From: Flavihumibacter soli
GTDB lineage: Bacteria > Bacteroidota > Bacteroidia > Sphingobacteriales > Sphingobacteriaceae
DNA length: 64,000 bases
Reading direction: 5' to 3'
Assembly: GCF_010692725.1 (NCBI RefSeq)
Contig: NZ_JAAFZB010000096.1
Location: 496,001-560,000, forward strand
The notes under the pieces were generated by a model. That model was not told the DNA's origin and searched no databases. It saw only the letters and a program-made list of their open reading frames with translations. The translations under genes were made by a program, and so were the position numbers. Shown in pieces: positions 7,974 through 17,179 of the stretch (position 1 is the stretch's first letter; the number at the start of each line of letters is the position of its first letter).

Positions 7974-9593
7974 ATGAAAGCAACCTATATCGAATATAGC
8001 GAAACCAACAGTTTTTCCCCCGGGCTAATAAGCTACATTAATCAGGATCCTGAATTAACTCCTTTCATTTCTTATCAGCCCGATATTGAAGGGTTCAGGA
8101 AACTTCTGAGCAACAAAGAAACCAAAGCCGACAGGCGCGCGCTTACAAGTGTGCTGAAAGATCAATATGCAGGCATCATCGCGTCCGGATCTCCTAGTCA
8201 GAAGGCTGTAACAGATAATATTGATCTTCTCTCAAAGGAAACCACATATACCGTTACCACGGGCCACCAATTAAATCTCTTCACCGGTCCGTTATATTTC
8301 ATCTTTAAAATTGTCACTGCCATTAATCTTGCCCGGGAGCTTAAAGTTAACTTCCCCGATAAAGATTTCGTACCTGTGTACTGGATGGCCACTGAGGATC
8401 ATGATTTTGAGGAGATCAATCATACTTATATCGGCGGGAAGAAGATAACCTGGGAACATGACGCGAAAGGTGCCACGGGACGGATCTGCACGAAGGAATT
8501 AGGGTCAATCATTAAGGAATACACCGGAGTTCTCGGGATTTCTGAGAATTCTTTAAAACTTGCAGAAATAATCGAGTCGGCCTATGCGCAGCCTAATCTG
8601 GCGGCAGCTACACGTTACCTGGTAAACGCATTGTTTAAAGATTACGGCCTTGTGATCATTGACGCAGATCACCCGGCATTAAAGAAACAGTTTGCGAATA
8701 TCATTCAGCAAGACATCATCCAGCAAAACAGCTTTAAGACTATAAATTCTAGTATCGAAAAACTGGAGGCGGCAGGAGTTCATGCGCAGGTGAATCCGCG
8801 GGAAATAAATTTCTTCTATCTTGAAGATAACCTGCGCGAACGCATTGTTTATGAAGATGACAAGTACCGGGTTTTAAACACAGACATCGCTTTTTCGGAA
8901 GGAGAATTAAAACAGGAGATCCAGTCACATCCGGAGCGCTTTAGTCCAAATGTCGTTATGCGCCCACTATACCAGGAAGTCATACTTCCAAACATCGCTT
9001 ATGTTGGCGGCGGAGCAGAAGTGGTCTATTGGCTACAGCTTAAAGCAACTTTCGAATATTATAAAGTAGACTTCCCTATACTCATTTTAAGAAACTCAGC
9101 GCTGGTAGACAAGGGGAAATCCGGGCGTATAATGAATCAGTTAAATCTTTCGCCCGCTGATCTTTTTAAATCTGCGGAAGAGTTAAAGAAACAATGGGTT
9201 ATTAGACACTCGGAGCATACCCTGAACCTTGCAGATGAGTGGCAGGAATTTAAATGCCTGTTTGAGAGGATCAAATTACGTACGCATAAAATTGATCCTA
9301 CACTCTCGCCCTCAACCGAAGCAGTGAAGGCCAGGCTTGAGAAAGCAATAAAGAACCTGGAAAAGAAATTGATCAGAGCTGAAAAACGCAACCATTCAGA
9401 TTCTTTAAAGAGGATAGACAATTTGAAGAATTCATTATTTCCGAATGGTGTCCTCCAGGAACGTATCGAGAATTTTGGACTGTTCTCTGTACATAATGGC
9501 GACGAATTTATAGACTCCCTGATCAATACCTTTAAGCCACTCGATTTTAAATTCACCATTCTCCAAGAAGAAAAAGCTATATCCACCTATTAA
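7974..9593 (+). CDS. bshC: Putative cysteine ligase BshC of bacillithiol synthesis
   Basis: BshC adds cysteine to glucosaminyl-malate, the last step of bacillithiol synthesis. The 539-aa length, the motif VTTGHQLNLFTGPLYFIFKI near residue 93, the VYWMATEDHDFEEINH segment and the PLYQEVILPNIAYVGGGAE motif are family features. A charged helical segment around residues 440-480 fits the BshC coiled coil. Its stop codon overlaps the start of the next gene by one base (TAATG), so the two are translationally coupled. BshA and BshB are not in the window. Confidence 0.94.
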   Translation: MKATYIEYSETNSFSPGLISYINQDPELTPFISYQPDIEGFRKLLSNKETKADRRALTSVLKDQYAGIIASGSPSQKAVTDNIDLLSKETTYTVTTGHQLNLFTGPLYFIFKIVTAINLARELKVNFPDKDFVPVYWMATEDHDFEEINHTYIGGKKITWEHDAKGATGRICTKELGSIIKEYTGVLGISENSLKLAEIIESAYAQPNLAAATRYLVNALFKDYGLVIIDADHPALKKQFANIIQQDIIQQNSFKTINSSIEKLEAAGVHAQVNPREINFFYLEDNLRERIVYEDDKYRVLNTDIAFSEGELKQEIQSHPERFSPNVVMRPLYQEVILPNIAYVGGGAEVVYWLQLKATFEYYKVDFPILILRNSALVDKGKSGRIMNQLNLSPADLFKSAEELKKQWVIRHSEHTLNLADEWQEFKCLFERIKLRTHKIDPTLSPSTEAVKARLEKAIKNLEKKLIRAEKRNHSDSLKRIDNLKNSLFPNGVLQERIENFGLFSVHNGDEFIDSLINTFKPLDFKFTILQEEKAISTY

Positions 9594-10687
9594 TGGCCAG
9601 TTATAATTTTCCGGAAACCACCTTACGAAGCTTTACGAACAACGTGTTTTTAAAAATGGGCTGTTCAGCTGAACACGCCATGCTGGCGACAGACGTTTTA
9701 ATTCGTTCGGATCTAAGGGGCATTGATTCTCATGGAGTAGCGCGATTAAACGGCTATGTGAGGCTTTGGGAAAAAAAACGAATTAACACCAGCCCTGATA
9801 TCCGGATAGTACACGAAACTCCCAGTACAGCTACCATCGACGGCGACAGCGGCCTGGGATTAGTAGTCGCCCCCTTCGCCATGAAGGTAGCGATTGAAAA
9901 AGCAGAAAAGGTAGGATCAGGCTGGGTGTCCGTACGCAATTCAAATCATTTTGGAATAGCCGGCTATCATGCTTTAATGGCAGTTGAGAGGGATATGATC
10001 GGTTTTGCAATGACTAATGCAAGTCCGCTGGTAGCACCCACCTTTTCTGTGGAGCGTATGCTCGGAACAAATCCGATGTGCTATGCATTCCCGGCAGGAA
10101 AATACCCACCGGTAATAGTGGACATGGCTACATCCGCTGCTGCTAACGGCAAGCTGGAAATTGCTCAGCGAGCCCACAAATCAGTTCCGGGCGGCTGGAT
10201 ACAGGACAGTAAGGGGGCAATTTCCGAAGATCCGCATGAACTTAAGAACGGAGGCTCACTCCTTCCGCTCGGTAGTGACCGGGATCATGGAAGCCATAAA
10301 GGTTTCGGATTAAGCGCTACCGTTGATATTCTTTCCGCTGTACTTTCAGGGGCTAATTACGGACCCTGGGCACCGCCCTTCGTCGCTTTCCTTGAGCCTC
10401 CTTCTGACCCGGTTGGCCAGGGCCTTGGACACTTCCTGGGTGCTATGCGGGTGGATGGATTCCGACCGGTAGATGAGTTTAAATCACATCTGGATAACTG
10501 GATAGAACGTTTTAAATCAGCAAGACCTGTGTCCGGTGACCAGCAGGTTATCATACCCGGTGAACCGGAACTAATAGCTGAGAAAGAAAGAAAGGTTACG
10601 GGGATTCCTATTGTCGAGTCTGTGGTCAATGACCTAAATGAGCTCGCCCTTAAGTTCGGAATTAAGCAGCTAAAAATTGCTCCTTAA
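9593..10687 (+). CDS. Ldh family oxidoreductase (malate/L-lactate dehydrogenase type 2)
   Basis: The 364-aa protein belongs to the NAD(P)-dependent MDH/LDH-2 family, unrelated in fold to classical malate dehydrogenase. Visible marks are the IRSDLRGIDSHGVARL motif near residue 38, VRNSNHFGIAGYHA near 108, and DMATSAAANGKLEIA near 176. Members reduce 2-oxo acids such as oxaloacetate, pyruvate, 2,3-diketogulonate or ureidoglycolate derivatives; the substrate cannot be told here. Its coupling to bshC is notable because malate is a building block of bacillithiol, but a functional link is only a guess. Confidence 0.92.
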   Translation: MASYNFPETTLRSFTNNVFLKMGCSAEHAMLATDVLIRSDLRGIDSHGVARLNGYVRLWEKKRINTSPDIRIVHETPSTATIDGDSGLGLVVAPFAMKVAIEKAEKVGSGWVSVRNSNHFGIAGYHALMAVERDMIGFAMTNASPLVAPTFSVERMLGTNPMCYAFPAGKYPPVIVDMATSAAANGKLEIAQRAHKSVPGGWIQDSKGAISEDPHELKNGGSLLPLGSDRDHGSHKGFGLSATVDILSAVLSGANYGPWAPPFVAFLEPPSDPVGQGLGHFLGAMRVDGFRPVDEFKSHLDNWIERFKSARPVSGDQQVIIPGEPELIAEKERKVTGIPIVESVVNDLNELALKFGIKQLKIAP

Positions 10688-11042
10688 ATTCTTAAAAACC
10701 CGCAACAGGCAGTAAAGCAAACACATTCAGCTCTATATTCACATTGACATAATTCGTCATAAACGCGTGAATATTTAATACAATTGAGTAGCCGATCATC
10801 AGATCCGCTAACAGCGCCGTAACGACACCTTGATATACCTGTTCTTGCGGCCATTTTTGTTGTTGTGACCTGAAGGTCAGAAGGGCGGTGATCATAGTTC
10901 TTTCCGTTAACACAATTTCTCTCTGTTTAGTGAACACTATATATAGCCTCCAGTTTTCATTCAGAGCAAGAAATAATTTTCAAAACAAAAAATCGGCCCC
11001 GTTCTTTTAATTTATATTATCACCGTTCTAAACCATAATATT
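10688..11042. other. Intergenic stretch between the Ldh gene and a small hydrophilic gene
   Basis: The 355 bases hold one possible small minus-strand ORF (10692-10895, listed separately). Apart from AT-rich DNA upstream of the plus-strand gene at 11043 I see no RNA gene, terminator or repeat. Confidence 0.5.
10692..10895 (-). CDS. Hypothetical small membrane protein
   Basis: A 67-aa reading frame starts at ATG 10895; a GTG at 10937 would extend it by 14 residues. The middle (VVTALLADLMIGYSIVLNIHAFM) is hydrophobic and could form a membrane helix. It ends only 4 bp from the stop of the convergent Ldh gene. I do not recognise it, and composition alone does not prove it is expressed. Confidence 0.3.
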   Translation of the reverse strand: MITALLTFRSQQQKWPQEQVYQGVVTALLADLMIGYSIVLNIHAFMTNYVNVNIELNVFALLPVAGF

Positions 11043-11261
11043 ATGAAAAATGTGAATCAAGGGAGTTCTACTTTCAACAGGTCGATCAAGTCAACAAAAG
11101 GAGACATGAAGCAGAGAGGAGTTTCTAACAGCGGCGGCCAAATGTCTGATCAGACAGATAATAAACAGGCAACCGTCAATAAAGGAAATGTAAACCCCGA
11201 CGTGCAGGGAAAAGTACAAGCTTCAAAAAAACCAAGTGAGAGCAGTCCTAAGAAAAAATAA
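11043..11261 (+). CDS. Hypothetical small hydrophilic protein
   Basis: This 72-aa protein is rich in Lys, Ser, Asn, Gln and Gly and has no hydrophobic segment. It is probably disordered in the cytoplasm (MKNVNQGSSTFNRSIKSTKG, ending SESSPKKK). The ATG is preceded by an AT-rich promoter-like region, and a strong terminator follows the stop by 24 bp, which supports a real single-gene transcript. Such short hydrophilic proteins are common in Bacteroidota and sometimes stress-induced, but no function can be assigned. Confidence 0.6.
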   Translation: MKNVNQGSSTFNRSIKSTKGDMKQRGVSNSGGQMSDQTDNKQATVNKGNVNPDVQGKVQASKKPSESSPKKK

Positions 11262-11285
11262 GATTTTATTTGTCAGAAAAACAAA

Positions 11286-11325
11286 ACCCCGCATCCACTA
11301 TTAAGCAGATGCGGGGTCTTTTTTT
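11286..11325. terminator. Bidirectional intrinsic terminator
   Basis: ACCCCGCATC (11286-11295) pairs perfectly with GATGCGGGGT (11308-11317). A T-run follows on the plus strand and the complementary A-rich flank gives a T-run on the minus strand. It serves the convergent small gene (plus) and lepB (minus). Confidence 0.9.
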
Positions 11326-11342
11326 GTTATTATTCAAGAATC

Positions 11343-12455
11343 TTAATTGATACCGCCAAGCAGCCTGCTCCAGCGGATCTTATTCAGGAATGAGCCATTG
11401 GTATCCCAGCTCATCCACACGAACAATGCTTTTCCCACAATATGATCTTCAGGGACAAATCCCCAGTATCTTGAATCCAGGGAGTTGTGCCTGTTGTCAC
11501 CCATCATCCAGTAATAGTTCATCTTAAAAGTATAGCTATCAGTCTTCTTTCCGTTGATCAGAATATCGTTTCCTGATTGTTCCAGCTTATTGCCTTCATA
11601 AATTGTGATTGCCCGTTGGTATAGCGGTAAGTTAGTACTATCCAGTTTTACAGTCCAGCCTTTTTTGGGAACTATCAGTGGACCGAAGTTATCTTCGTTC
11701 CATTTGAATCTGGGGTTGTAAGGAAATATCTGCGGCTCGTAATCATTGGCAGGCCTGATCATCGGTGTAACGGACTTCACGCTCGGCCAGCTACGGATCA
11801 GTTTGGCATCCTCACTGGTCATGTTAAAAATATAATCGTCGGCCGTAGATCGCTGCACTTCAATATCCATATCCTCGAGCTTCTGAGGATTAAAATCAGT
11901 TCCGTCGGACTTCACGAAATACCTTGTTTCGCCGAACTGCGGATTTTCAGCGGCTTTACCATTCACAAATACTTGTGTATTCACAATGCTTAGAGTATCA
12001 CCAGCTGCTGCAACACATCGTTTGATATAGTTCTCGCGCTTATCAACCGGCCGGTAATAAGGTGAGTCAGCTTCCATCGGAAAGTTGAAAACTACAACAT
12101 CGTTTCTTTTCACATCCTCAAGACCTGGCAAACGATGATAGTCCCATTTTATACCGTCATAATAGGCTTTTGTCCCGGTAATGGGCATCGAGTGATGAGC
12201 GAACGGAAATGAAATCGGGGTCATCGTAGTCCGTGCACCATAGTTAACCTTGCTGACAAATAAGAAATCCCCTACAAGTAAGGTCTTTTCCATCGAGCCT
12301 GTAGGAATCGTGTAAGCTTCAATAAATAGCCCGCGTATCAGAGTTGCCGCTATCACGGCAAATAGAATAGCATCAAACCATTCCCGTCCGGCGCTTTTCT
12401 TCTTCTTTGATTTATCGGTATTGGTTGTATTCTTCTTCCGAAAATTTAAATTCAT
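11343..12455 (-). CDS. lepB: Signal peptidase I (long Bacteroidota form)
   Basis: The enzyme cleaves signal peptides at the outer face of the inner membrane. A hydrophobic anchor (about residues 25-45) is followed by the catalytic serine motif IPTGSMEKTL near residue 53, the catalytic lysine in YIKRCVAAAGD near 143, and the closing motif GDNRHNSLDSRYWGFVP. The 370-aa length is larger than the E. coli enzyme because of an insertion between the lysine box and the C-terminal box, which is usual in this phylum. It is the last gene of the parA-parB-DUF5683-dapB-lepB run, 27 bp after dapB. Confidence 0.95.
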   Translation of the reverse strand: MNLNFRKKNTTNTDKSKKKKSAGREWFDAILFAVIAATLIRGLFIEAYTIPTGSMEKTLLVGDFLFVSKVNYGARTTMTPISFPFAHHSMPITGTKAYYDGIKWDYHRLPGLEDVKRNDVVVFNFPMEADSPYYRPVDKRENYIKRCVAAAGDTLSIVNTQVFVNGKAAENPQFGETRYFVKSDGTDFNPQKLEDMDIEVQRSTADDYIFNMTSEDAKLIRSWPSVKSVTPMIRPANDYEPQIFPYNPRFKWNEDNFGPLIVPKKGWTVKLDSTNLPLYQRAITIYEGNKLEQSGNDILINGKKTDSYTFKMNYYWMMGDNRHNSLDSRYWGFVPEDHIVGKALFVWMSWDTNGSFLNKIRWSRLLGGIN

Positions 12456-12482
12456 GCTAATAATTTTGTGGCAATATAGGGT

Positions 12483-13226
12483 TTAAACGCTAAAATCAAA
12501 CATATCGGTCACACTATAAAACCCCTGACGGTCCTTCAGCCACTCAGCTGCGATCACCGCGCCAAGTGCAAATCCAGTCCGGTTATTTGCCGTATGCTTT
12601 ATTTCTATCTCATCCACCTCCGAGCTATAGATCACTGTGTGAGTCCCCGGTACTTCCTCTATCCTGTGCGATTCGATCAGTAGCTGCTCAGGGCGGGCAA
12701 CAATGTCACGGTCATCGCCCACAAGTTCATTTATCCATTCGCTTTTACGATCAAGCTGGCCGACTATTCCTTCAGCTATAGTTATCGCAGTACCGCTCGG
12801 GGAATCCAGTTTCTGTGTATGATGAATCTCCTCTACCTGCACTTCGTATTGAGGATAGCGATTCATAATACGGGCAAGCGCTTTATTGATATGAAAAAAT
12901 ACATTCACGCCTACACTAAAGTTAGATGCATAGAGCATGCTTTTGTTACCCACCCGGCATTTGCGCTCAACTTCAGGAAGTTGATCGTACCAGCCGGTAG
13001 TCCCAACAACAACAGGAACAGAAGCTTCAAAACAAGCTTCTATATTCTTCATGACCGAAGCAGGCGTACTAAAATCAATAGCCACGTCAGCTTTTTGGAG
13101 GTTCTCGGGTGTCAGGTCTTCAGGGTTCAGGGCATCAATACGCAAAACGATCTGATGACCGCGATCAATGGCTATCTGTTCTATTATATGGCCCATTTTG
13201 CCGTATCCTAGCAGAGCAAGTTTCAT
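12483..13226 (-). CDS. dapB: 4-hydroxy-tetrahydrodipicolinate reductase
   Basis: DapB performs the NAD(P)H reduction in the diaminopimelate/lysine pathway. The 247-aa protein has the dinucleotide-binding start LALLGYGKMGHIIEQIA, the PVVVGTTGW segment, and the catalytic and substrate motif EIHHTQKLDSPSGTA near residue 132. The C-terminal half carries the NNRTGFALGAVIAAEWL dimerisation segment. It sits 23 bp after the DUF5683 gene and 27 bp before lepB in one operon. Confidence 0.96.
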   Translation of the reverse strand: MKLALLGYGKMGHIIEQIAIDRGHQIVLRIDALNPEDLTPENLQKADVAIDFSTPASVMKNIEACFEASVPVVVGTTGWYDQLPEVERKCRVGNKSMLYASNFSVGVNVFFHINKALARIMNRYPQYEVQVEEIHHTQKLDSPSGTAITIAEGIVGQLDRKSEWINELVGDDRDIVARPEQLLIESHRIEEVPGTHTVIYSSEVDEIEIKHTANNRTGFALGAVIAAEWLKDRQGFYSVTDMFDFSV

Positions 13227-13249
13227 GTAGCTATCAGTTTAAAAGGTGA

Positions 13250-13900
13250 TCATTTAGTTAGGGAAACGCTTACTTTAATGGATGGCGTCGGTAAGGCATA
13301 AGCAAATCCGTTAGACTGCTGTTGCAGGGAAGGATTAACCTTTAAGACAAGTTCGTCAGAAATGTCAAATCTAAAAAATTTCGCATCCACATAGGCATCA
13401 ATAATATTAATCGTGTAGAAAGCAACACCTGCCAATATGGTCAGATCCCGATTTCGACGGTAGCCATCTTTGATGGTAATTATTCCGTTATCACTTAAAG
13501 TCGCATACGCAGGATCAACAGGCTTCGGAGTAGCAGGGTTTTGACTGTTGTACTCCCGGTTCTGTGCTTCTGTCAGGAACAGCTTGTACTGAGTTTGATT
13601 AAAGTCATAGACAAGGGCGATGCCTACAAATCCTCCGTAAATAAGAGGTACTTTCCACCACCGGCGGTTGGTCACCTGTCCCCACCCGGGAATTATCGCC
13701 GAGCGGGTAGCGGCGCGCCGGGGCATCTTTTCCAGTTCCAGCCGGGCCGCGCTTTTAACCACAGGTTGACCTGCCGCTGTTGCGGGTTTGGCTGGCACCT
13801 TCCTAACAGTATCCTGTCTCACGCCGGTACTGTCTGGTACCTGCGCCCGAAGGCTGGTAAAGGCAAGTAATGAAATAACTATAAGCAGGACCCGCAGCAC
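13250..13900 (-). CDS. DUF5683 domain protein, exported or membrane-associated
   Basis: The 216-aa protein has an N-terminal signal peptide (residues 1-19, ending SLRAQ), a Pro/Lys/Ala-rich linker, and a DUF5683 region with the motif SAIIPGWGQVTNRRWWKVP followed by two hydrophobic segments. Proteins of this kind sit between parB and dapB throughout Bacteroidota; their role is not known. The GWGQ-type motif resembles segments in other small membrane proteins but gives no reaction. It ends 2 bp before parB in the genome, so translation of parB and this gene is probably coupled. Confidence 0.85.
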   Translation of the reverse strand: MLRVLLIVISLLAFTSLRAQVPDSTGVRQDTVRKVPAKPATAAGQPVVKSAARLELEKMPRRAATRSAIIPGWGQVTNRRWWKVPLIYGGFVGIALVYDFNQTQYKLFLTEAQNREYNSQNPATPKPVDPAYATLSDNGIITIKDGYRRNRDLTILAGVAFYTINIIDAYVDAKFFRFDISDELVLKVNPSLQQQSNGFAYALPTPSIKVSVSLTK

Positions 13901-13901
13901 C

Positions 13902-14804
13902 TTACCAGTCTAACATTTCCAATATCCTGTTCAGGTCATCTTCTGACATGAATGGGATCTCTATAGCACCGGTTCCTTTATCCTGGACTTTCAGCTTAAC
14001 TCTTGTGCCGAATTTAGAAGCAAGATCATCCTGAATCTTTTGAAACTGGAAGGACATATTAGCCGGCTTCTTCGTCGCTTTAACTTTATTGCCGGGCTTC
14101 TGAATCTCACGAACCAATTCTTCTACTTTCCTTACAGAAAGACCCTTGTCTATTATTTCCCGGTGAATATAAAGCTGCTTGTCTACATCTTCAACAGAGA
14201 TAAGAGCTCTTGCATGGCCCATGGAAATTTCGTTATCGCGGATAGATGCCTGGATTGAGGGCGGAAGGCGTAACAGCCGGAGATAATTCGTCACGGTTGA
14301 GCGGCTCTTACTTACACGGTCACCCAACTCTTCCTGCTTCAAACTACATTCCTCGATCATCCGCTGAAAACTAAGAGCTACCTCAATAGCATTGAGGTTT
14401 TCCCTTTGAATGTTCTCTATCAGCGCCATTTCCAGCATCTGCTGATCGTTGGCCGTACGTATATAAGCCGGGATCTGGGTGAGCCCGGCAAGTTTGGAAG
14501 CACGCAAACGGCGTTCCCCGGAAATAAGCTGGTAACTGTTCTGGCCCGCCCTGCGAACGGTGATAGGCTGAATTAAGCCCTGAAGCTTTATTGAATCAGA
14601 AAGCTCCTTTAAAGCCTCTGCCTCAAATTCTGTACGTGGCTGAAAGGGGTTTACTTCAACCTGGCTGATGTTAATATGACTGATGGTTCCCAAAGAAGAA
14701 CCTTCATTACTTATTTGCTGCCTTTTGTTTTCAACAACTTCTGTATCATCCAATAATGCACTCAATCCTTTTCCTAATCCTGTTTTTTTCTGATACGTCA
14801 TCAT
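13902..14804 (-). CDS. parB: Chromosome partitioning protein ParB
   Basis: ParB binds parS sites, spreads as a CTP-dependent clamp and directs origin segregation. The 300-aa protein has the CTPase motifs VNPFQPRTEF and ISGERRLRASKLAG in the N-terminal half. A helix-turn-helix follows (LGDRVSKSRSTVTNYLRLLRL, around residue 160), then a basic linker and a C-terminal dimerisation domain. It abuts parA with no gap. No clear parS palindrome is visible in the window, so the origin may lie elsewhere. Confidence 0.96.
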   Translation of the reverse strand: MMTYQKKTGLGKGLSALLDDTEVVENKRQQISNEGSSLGTISHINISQVEVNPFQPRTEFEAEALKELSDSIKLQGLIQPITVRRAGQNSYQLISGERRLRASKLAGLTQIPAYIRTANDQQMLEMALIENIQRENLNAIEVALSFQRMIEECSLKQEELGDRVSKSRSTVTNYLRLLRLPPSIQASIRDNEISMGHARALISVEDVDKQLYIHREIIDKGLSVRKVEELVREIQKPGNKVKATKKPANMSFQFQKIQDDLASKFGTRVKLKVQDKGTGAIEIPFMSEDDLNRILEMLDW

Positions 14805-15608
14805 TTATGCTGTTTCTTGTTTCGCTTCTTCTTCTAATGTTAGCATCCCGTTTTTCTGAATGATCTCGCGCGCTAAATTGAGATAGTTGATTGCACCCTT
14901 GCAATTAGCGTCATGCATGATAACTGAGACACCATAGCTTGGCGCTTCGCTAAGGCGCGTATTACGCTGAATAATTGTATCGAACACCAGGTCCTGGAAA
15001 TGTGTCTTCACCTCTTCAACAACCTGGTTTGACAGACGAAGTCTTACGTCATACATTGTCAGCAAAATACCCTCGATCTGGAGGGCCGTGTTCAAGCGGT
15101 TCTGCACAATTTTGATGGTGTTCAATAATTTACCAAGCCCTTCCAATGCAAAATATTCACATTGAACCGGGATGATCACTGAATCAGCGGCGCTTAGCGC
15201 ATTGATAGTTATCAAACCAAGGGAGGGCGAACAGTCTATAATAATGAAGTCATACTCCTCCTTGATCTGGTTAAGTACTGCTTTCATTTTGTATTCGCGA
15301 TCATCCAGGTTGATCATCTCGATCTCGGCACCTACTAAATCAATGTGCGCCGGCAGCAGATCTAAGTTTGGCGTGCTCGTTTTCTGAATAGCCTCATGCG
15401 GATTGATATCGTTGATGATACATTCGTATATACTGGCTTTTATTGTGCGCGGATCAAAACCTATTCCTGAAGTTGTGTTAGCCTGCGGATCAGCATCAAC
15501 AAGTAAAGTACGGTATTCCAGTACTGCCAGACTAGCTGCAAGATTGATAGAAGATGTGGTTTTACCAACTCCCCCCTTTTGATTGGCTAACGCGATAATT
15601 TTACCCAT
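14805..15608 (-). CDS. parA: Chromosome partitioning ATPase ParA
   Basis: ParA is a Walker-type ATPase that binds the nucleoid and moves ParB-parS complexes. The 267-aa protein starts MGKIIALANQKGGVGKTTSS with the deviant Walker A motif, and contains LLVDADPQANTTSG and IIIDCSPSLGLITINAL. It has no N-terminal DNA-binding extension, so it is the chromosomal (Soj) type. It is first in the parA-parB-DUF5683-dapB-lepB operon; a 255-bp gap separates it from the divergent flavin reductase. Confidence 0.96.
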   Translation of the reverse strand: MGKIIALANQKGGVGKTTSSINLAASLAVLEYRTLLVDADPQANTTSGIGFDPRTIKASIYECIINDINPHEAIQKTSTPNLDLLPAHIDLVGAEIEMINLDDREYKMKAVLNQIKEEYDFIIIDCSPSLGLITINALSAADSVIIPVQCEYFALEGLGKLLNTIKIVQNRLNTALQIEGILLTMYDVRLRLSNQVVEEVKTHFQDLVFDTIIQRNTRLSEAPSYGVSVIMHDANCKGAINYLNLAREIIQKNGMLTLEEEAKQETA

Positions 15609-15863
15609 TCTAGATATTAAGATTTACAAATAAGTGATATAAAAAGCTCTGCTGTTACCTGAAAGCCAAATTCGAAGCTTTTATCAAATCTGGTACAAAA
15701 AATGAAGACCCTATAAGAGCCTCATTACCTTTTAAAACAATTTATTCTAATGAAAAATGCTATTTTTGGTGCTACAACGTGCTTTTTAACAACCGACTAA
15801 GATACTAACTTAAAACAATTTAATCTGCGGGACGAGAGTTCGTTTTGCACATCTTATCCACAA

Positions 15864-16385
15864 ATGATCACAATTATAGCGGGTACGAACCGCCCTGCCA
15901 GCAAAACGTTAACACTTGCCAACTACTATCATAACGCACTAAATCAAAGAGGTATTTCATCAGAGATCATTTCTCTTGCGGAACTTCCCGCGGATTTTAT
16001 CGCCAGTGATCTTTACGGAAAACGCAGTGAAATGTTCAAACCAATCCAGGAAAAGATCTCCGCCAGCACAAAATTTCTGTTTGTCGTTCCCGAATACAAT
16101 GGCGGATTTCCCGGCGTATTAAAGACTTTCATAGATGGTTGTACTTTCCCGGATAGTTTTTACGGTAAAAAGGCCGCGCTGACGGGAATCTCTTCCGGAA
16201 AATATGGTAACATCCGCGGTATCGAACATTTTACCGGTATCTGTCATTATATCCACCTCCACGTCATGCCGCTGCGCCTTCATATTCCGACGATCGATAA
16301 GGAATTTGATCATCATGGGAACCTTTTTAAAGAAGATACTCTAAGGTTTGTGAACCAGCAGATAGAACAGCTGATCGCGTTTTAA
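15864..16385 (+). CDS. NAD(P)H-dependent FMN reductase
   Basis: This 173-aa flavodoxin-fold protein starts MITIIAGTNRPASKTLTLAN and has the PEYNGGFPGVLKTFIDG motif near residue 77, typical of the NADPH-dependent FMN/azo/quinone reductase family. It should bind FMN in the cytoplasm; substrate specificity is unknown. It stands alone, divergent from parA and convergent with the Uma2 gene. Confidence 0.9.
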   Translation: MITIIAGTNRPASKTLTLANYYHNALNQRGISSEIISLAELPADFIASDLYGKRSEMFKPIQEKISASTKFLFVVPEYNGGFPGVLKTFIDGCTFPDSFYGKKAALTGISSGKYGNIRGIEHFTGICHYIHLHVMPLRLHIPTIDKEFDHHGNLFKEDTLRFVNQQIEQLIAF

Positions 16386-16410
16386 GTGCTCGAATAAGCT
16401 TGGACTTATC

Positions 16411-17022
16411 CTAATCTTCAAACACCTCGTCAAGGACCAACGAGAAACCAAGTAAAACAGGACTTGTAACTTCATCCCCCAATGTTAAGAAACGCGAAGG
16501 CTGAAATTTGCCGTTGGTATCAAGAGTGTATTTTATAAACGTTCTTTCAACGGGGTGAATTATCCAGTATTCCCGGACTCCTGCTTCTTCGTACACCTCA
16601 TATTTATTCTGCAAGTCTTTCTTATTATTGCCCGGCGAAAGAATTTCAATGACGATATCCGGCGCACCTATCCCTCCCCGCGCATCAATTTTACCGGGAT
16701 CACATATGACACAAATATCCGGTTGAAGGACGGTTATGATCTCCTTATCATCCTTTGACTGTCGGGGGAAGCGCACGTCATAGGGTGCGGCAAAAACTTT
16801 ACAGGGCTTTTTCCTGAGAAAATTATATAACGCATAAAACACTGCTCCGGAAACCTGCTGATGAAACGTATTGGGACCCGGCGACATCCGGAACACCTTT
16901 CCTCTGATCAATTCCAAACGCTCGTCAAATTCCCATTTTAAATAATCAGCATAGGTATAGCTTGCCGAGAGATCGATGTCTTCAAACTTCAAGACTTTGT
17001 CTTCTAATTTGTAACCTTCCAT
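16411..17022 (-). CDS. Uma2 family (DUF820) endonuclease-like protein
   Basis: The 203-aa protein belongs to the Uma2 group of PD-(D/E)XK fold proteins. The core motif is visible as LQPDICVICDPGK and then PDIVIEILSPGNNKKDLQNKYEVYEEAGV, giving the D...E-x-L...K pattern. RLELIRGKVFRMSPGPN near the start is also typical. Uma2 proteins are abundant in cyanobacteria and scattered in Bacteroidota; the biological role is unknown and nuclease activity is only predicted. It is a single gene with no transposase or restriction partner nearby. Confidence 0.88.
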   Translation of the reverse strand: MEGYKLEDKVLKFEDIDLSASYTYADYLKWEFDERLELIRGKVFRMSPGPNTFHQQVSGAVFYALYNFLRKKPCKVFAAPYDVRFPRQSKDDKEIITVLQPDICVICDPGKIDARGGIGAPDIVIEILSPGNNKKDLQNKYEVYEEAGVREYWIIHPVERTFIKYTLDTNGKFQPSRFLTLGDEVTSPVLLGFSLVLDEVFED

Positions 17023-17179
17023 AAGCTGAATTGCCGGTATCTTAAAATTACGCCATTTACCAGAAAATCAAAAACACATCCGGATCATAAATTTCATTCG
17101 GTTAAGGCGAAATAGTTTAGTGGAGTATAAGTTTTTTGTGCCTCAAACTAAACCACTAACCCTATAAACCCCTTCCCAC

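Noticed and set aside
15609-15863. parS site or replication origin near parAB
   Set aside because: No palindrome of the TGTTNCACGTGNAACA type and no DnaA-box cluster were seen in this gap.
17110-17165. Inverted repeat TTAGTGG/CCACTAA between the Uma2 and BtuF-like genes
   Set aside because: The arms are only 7 bp with a long loop, within chance expectation.
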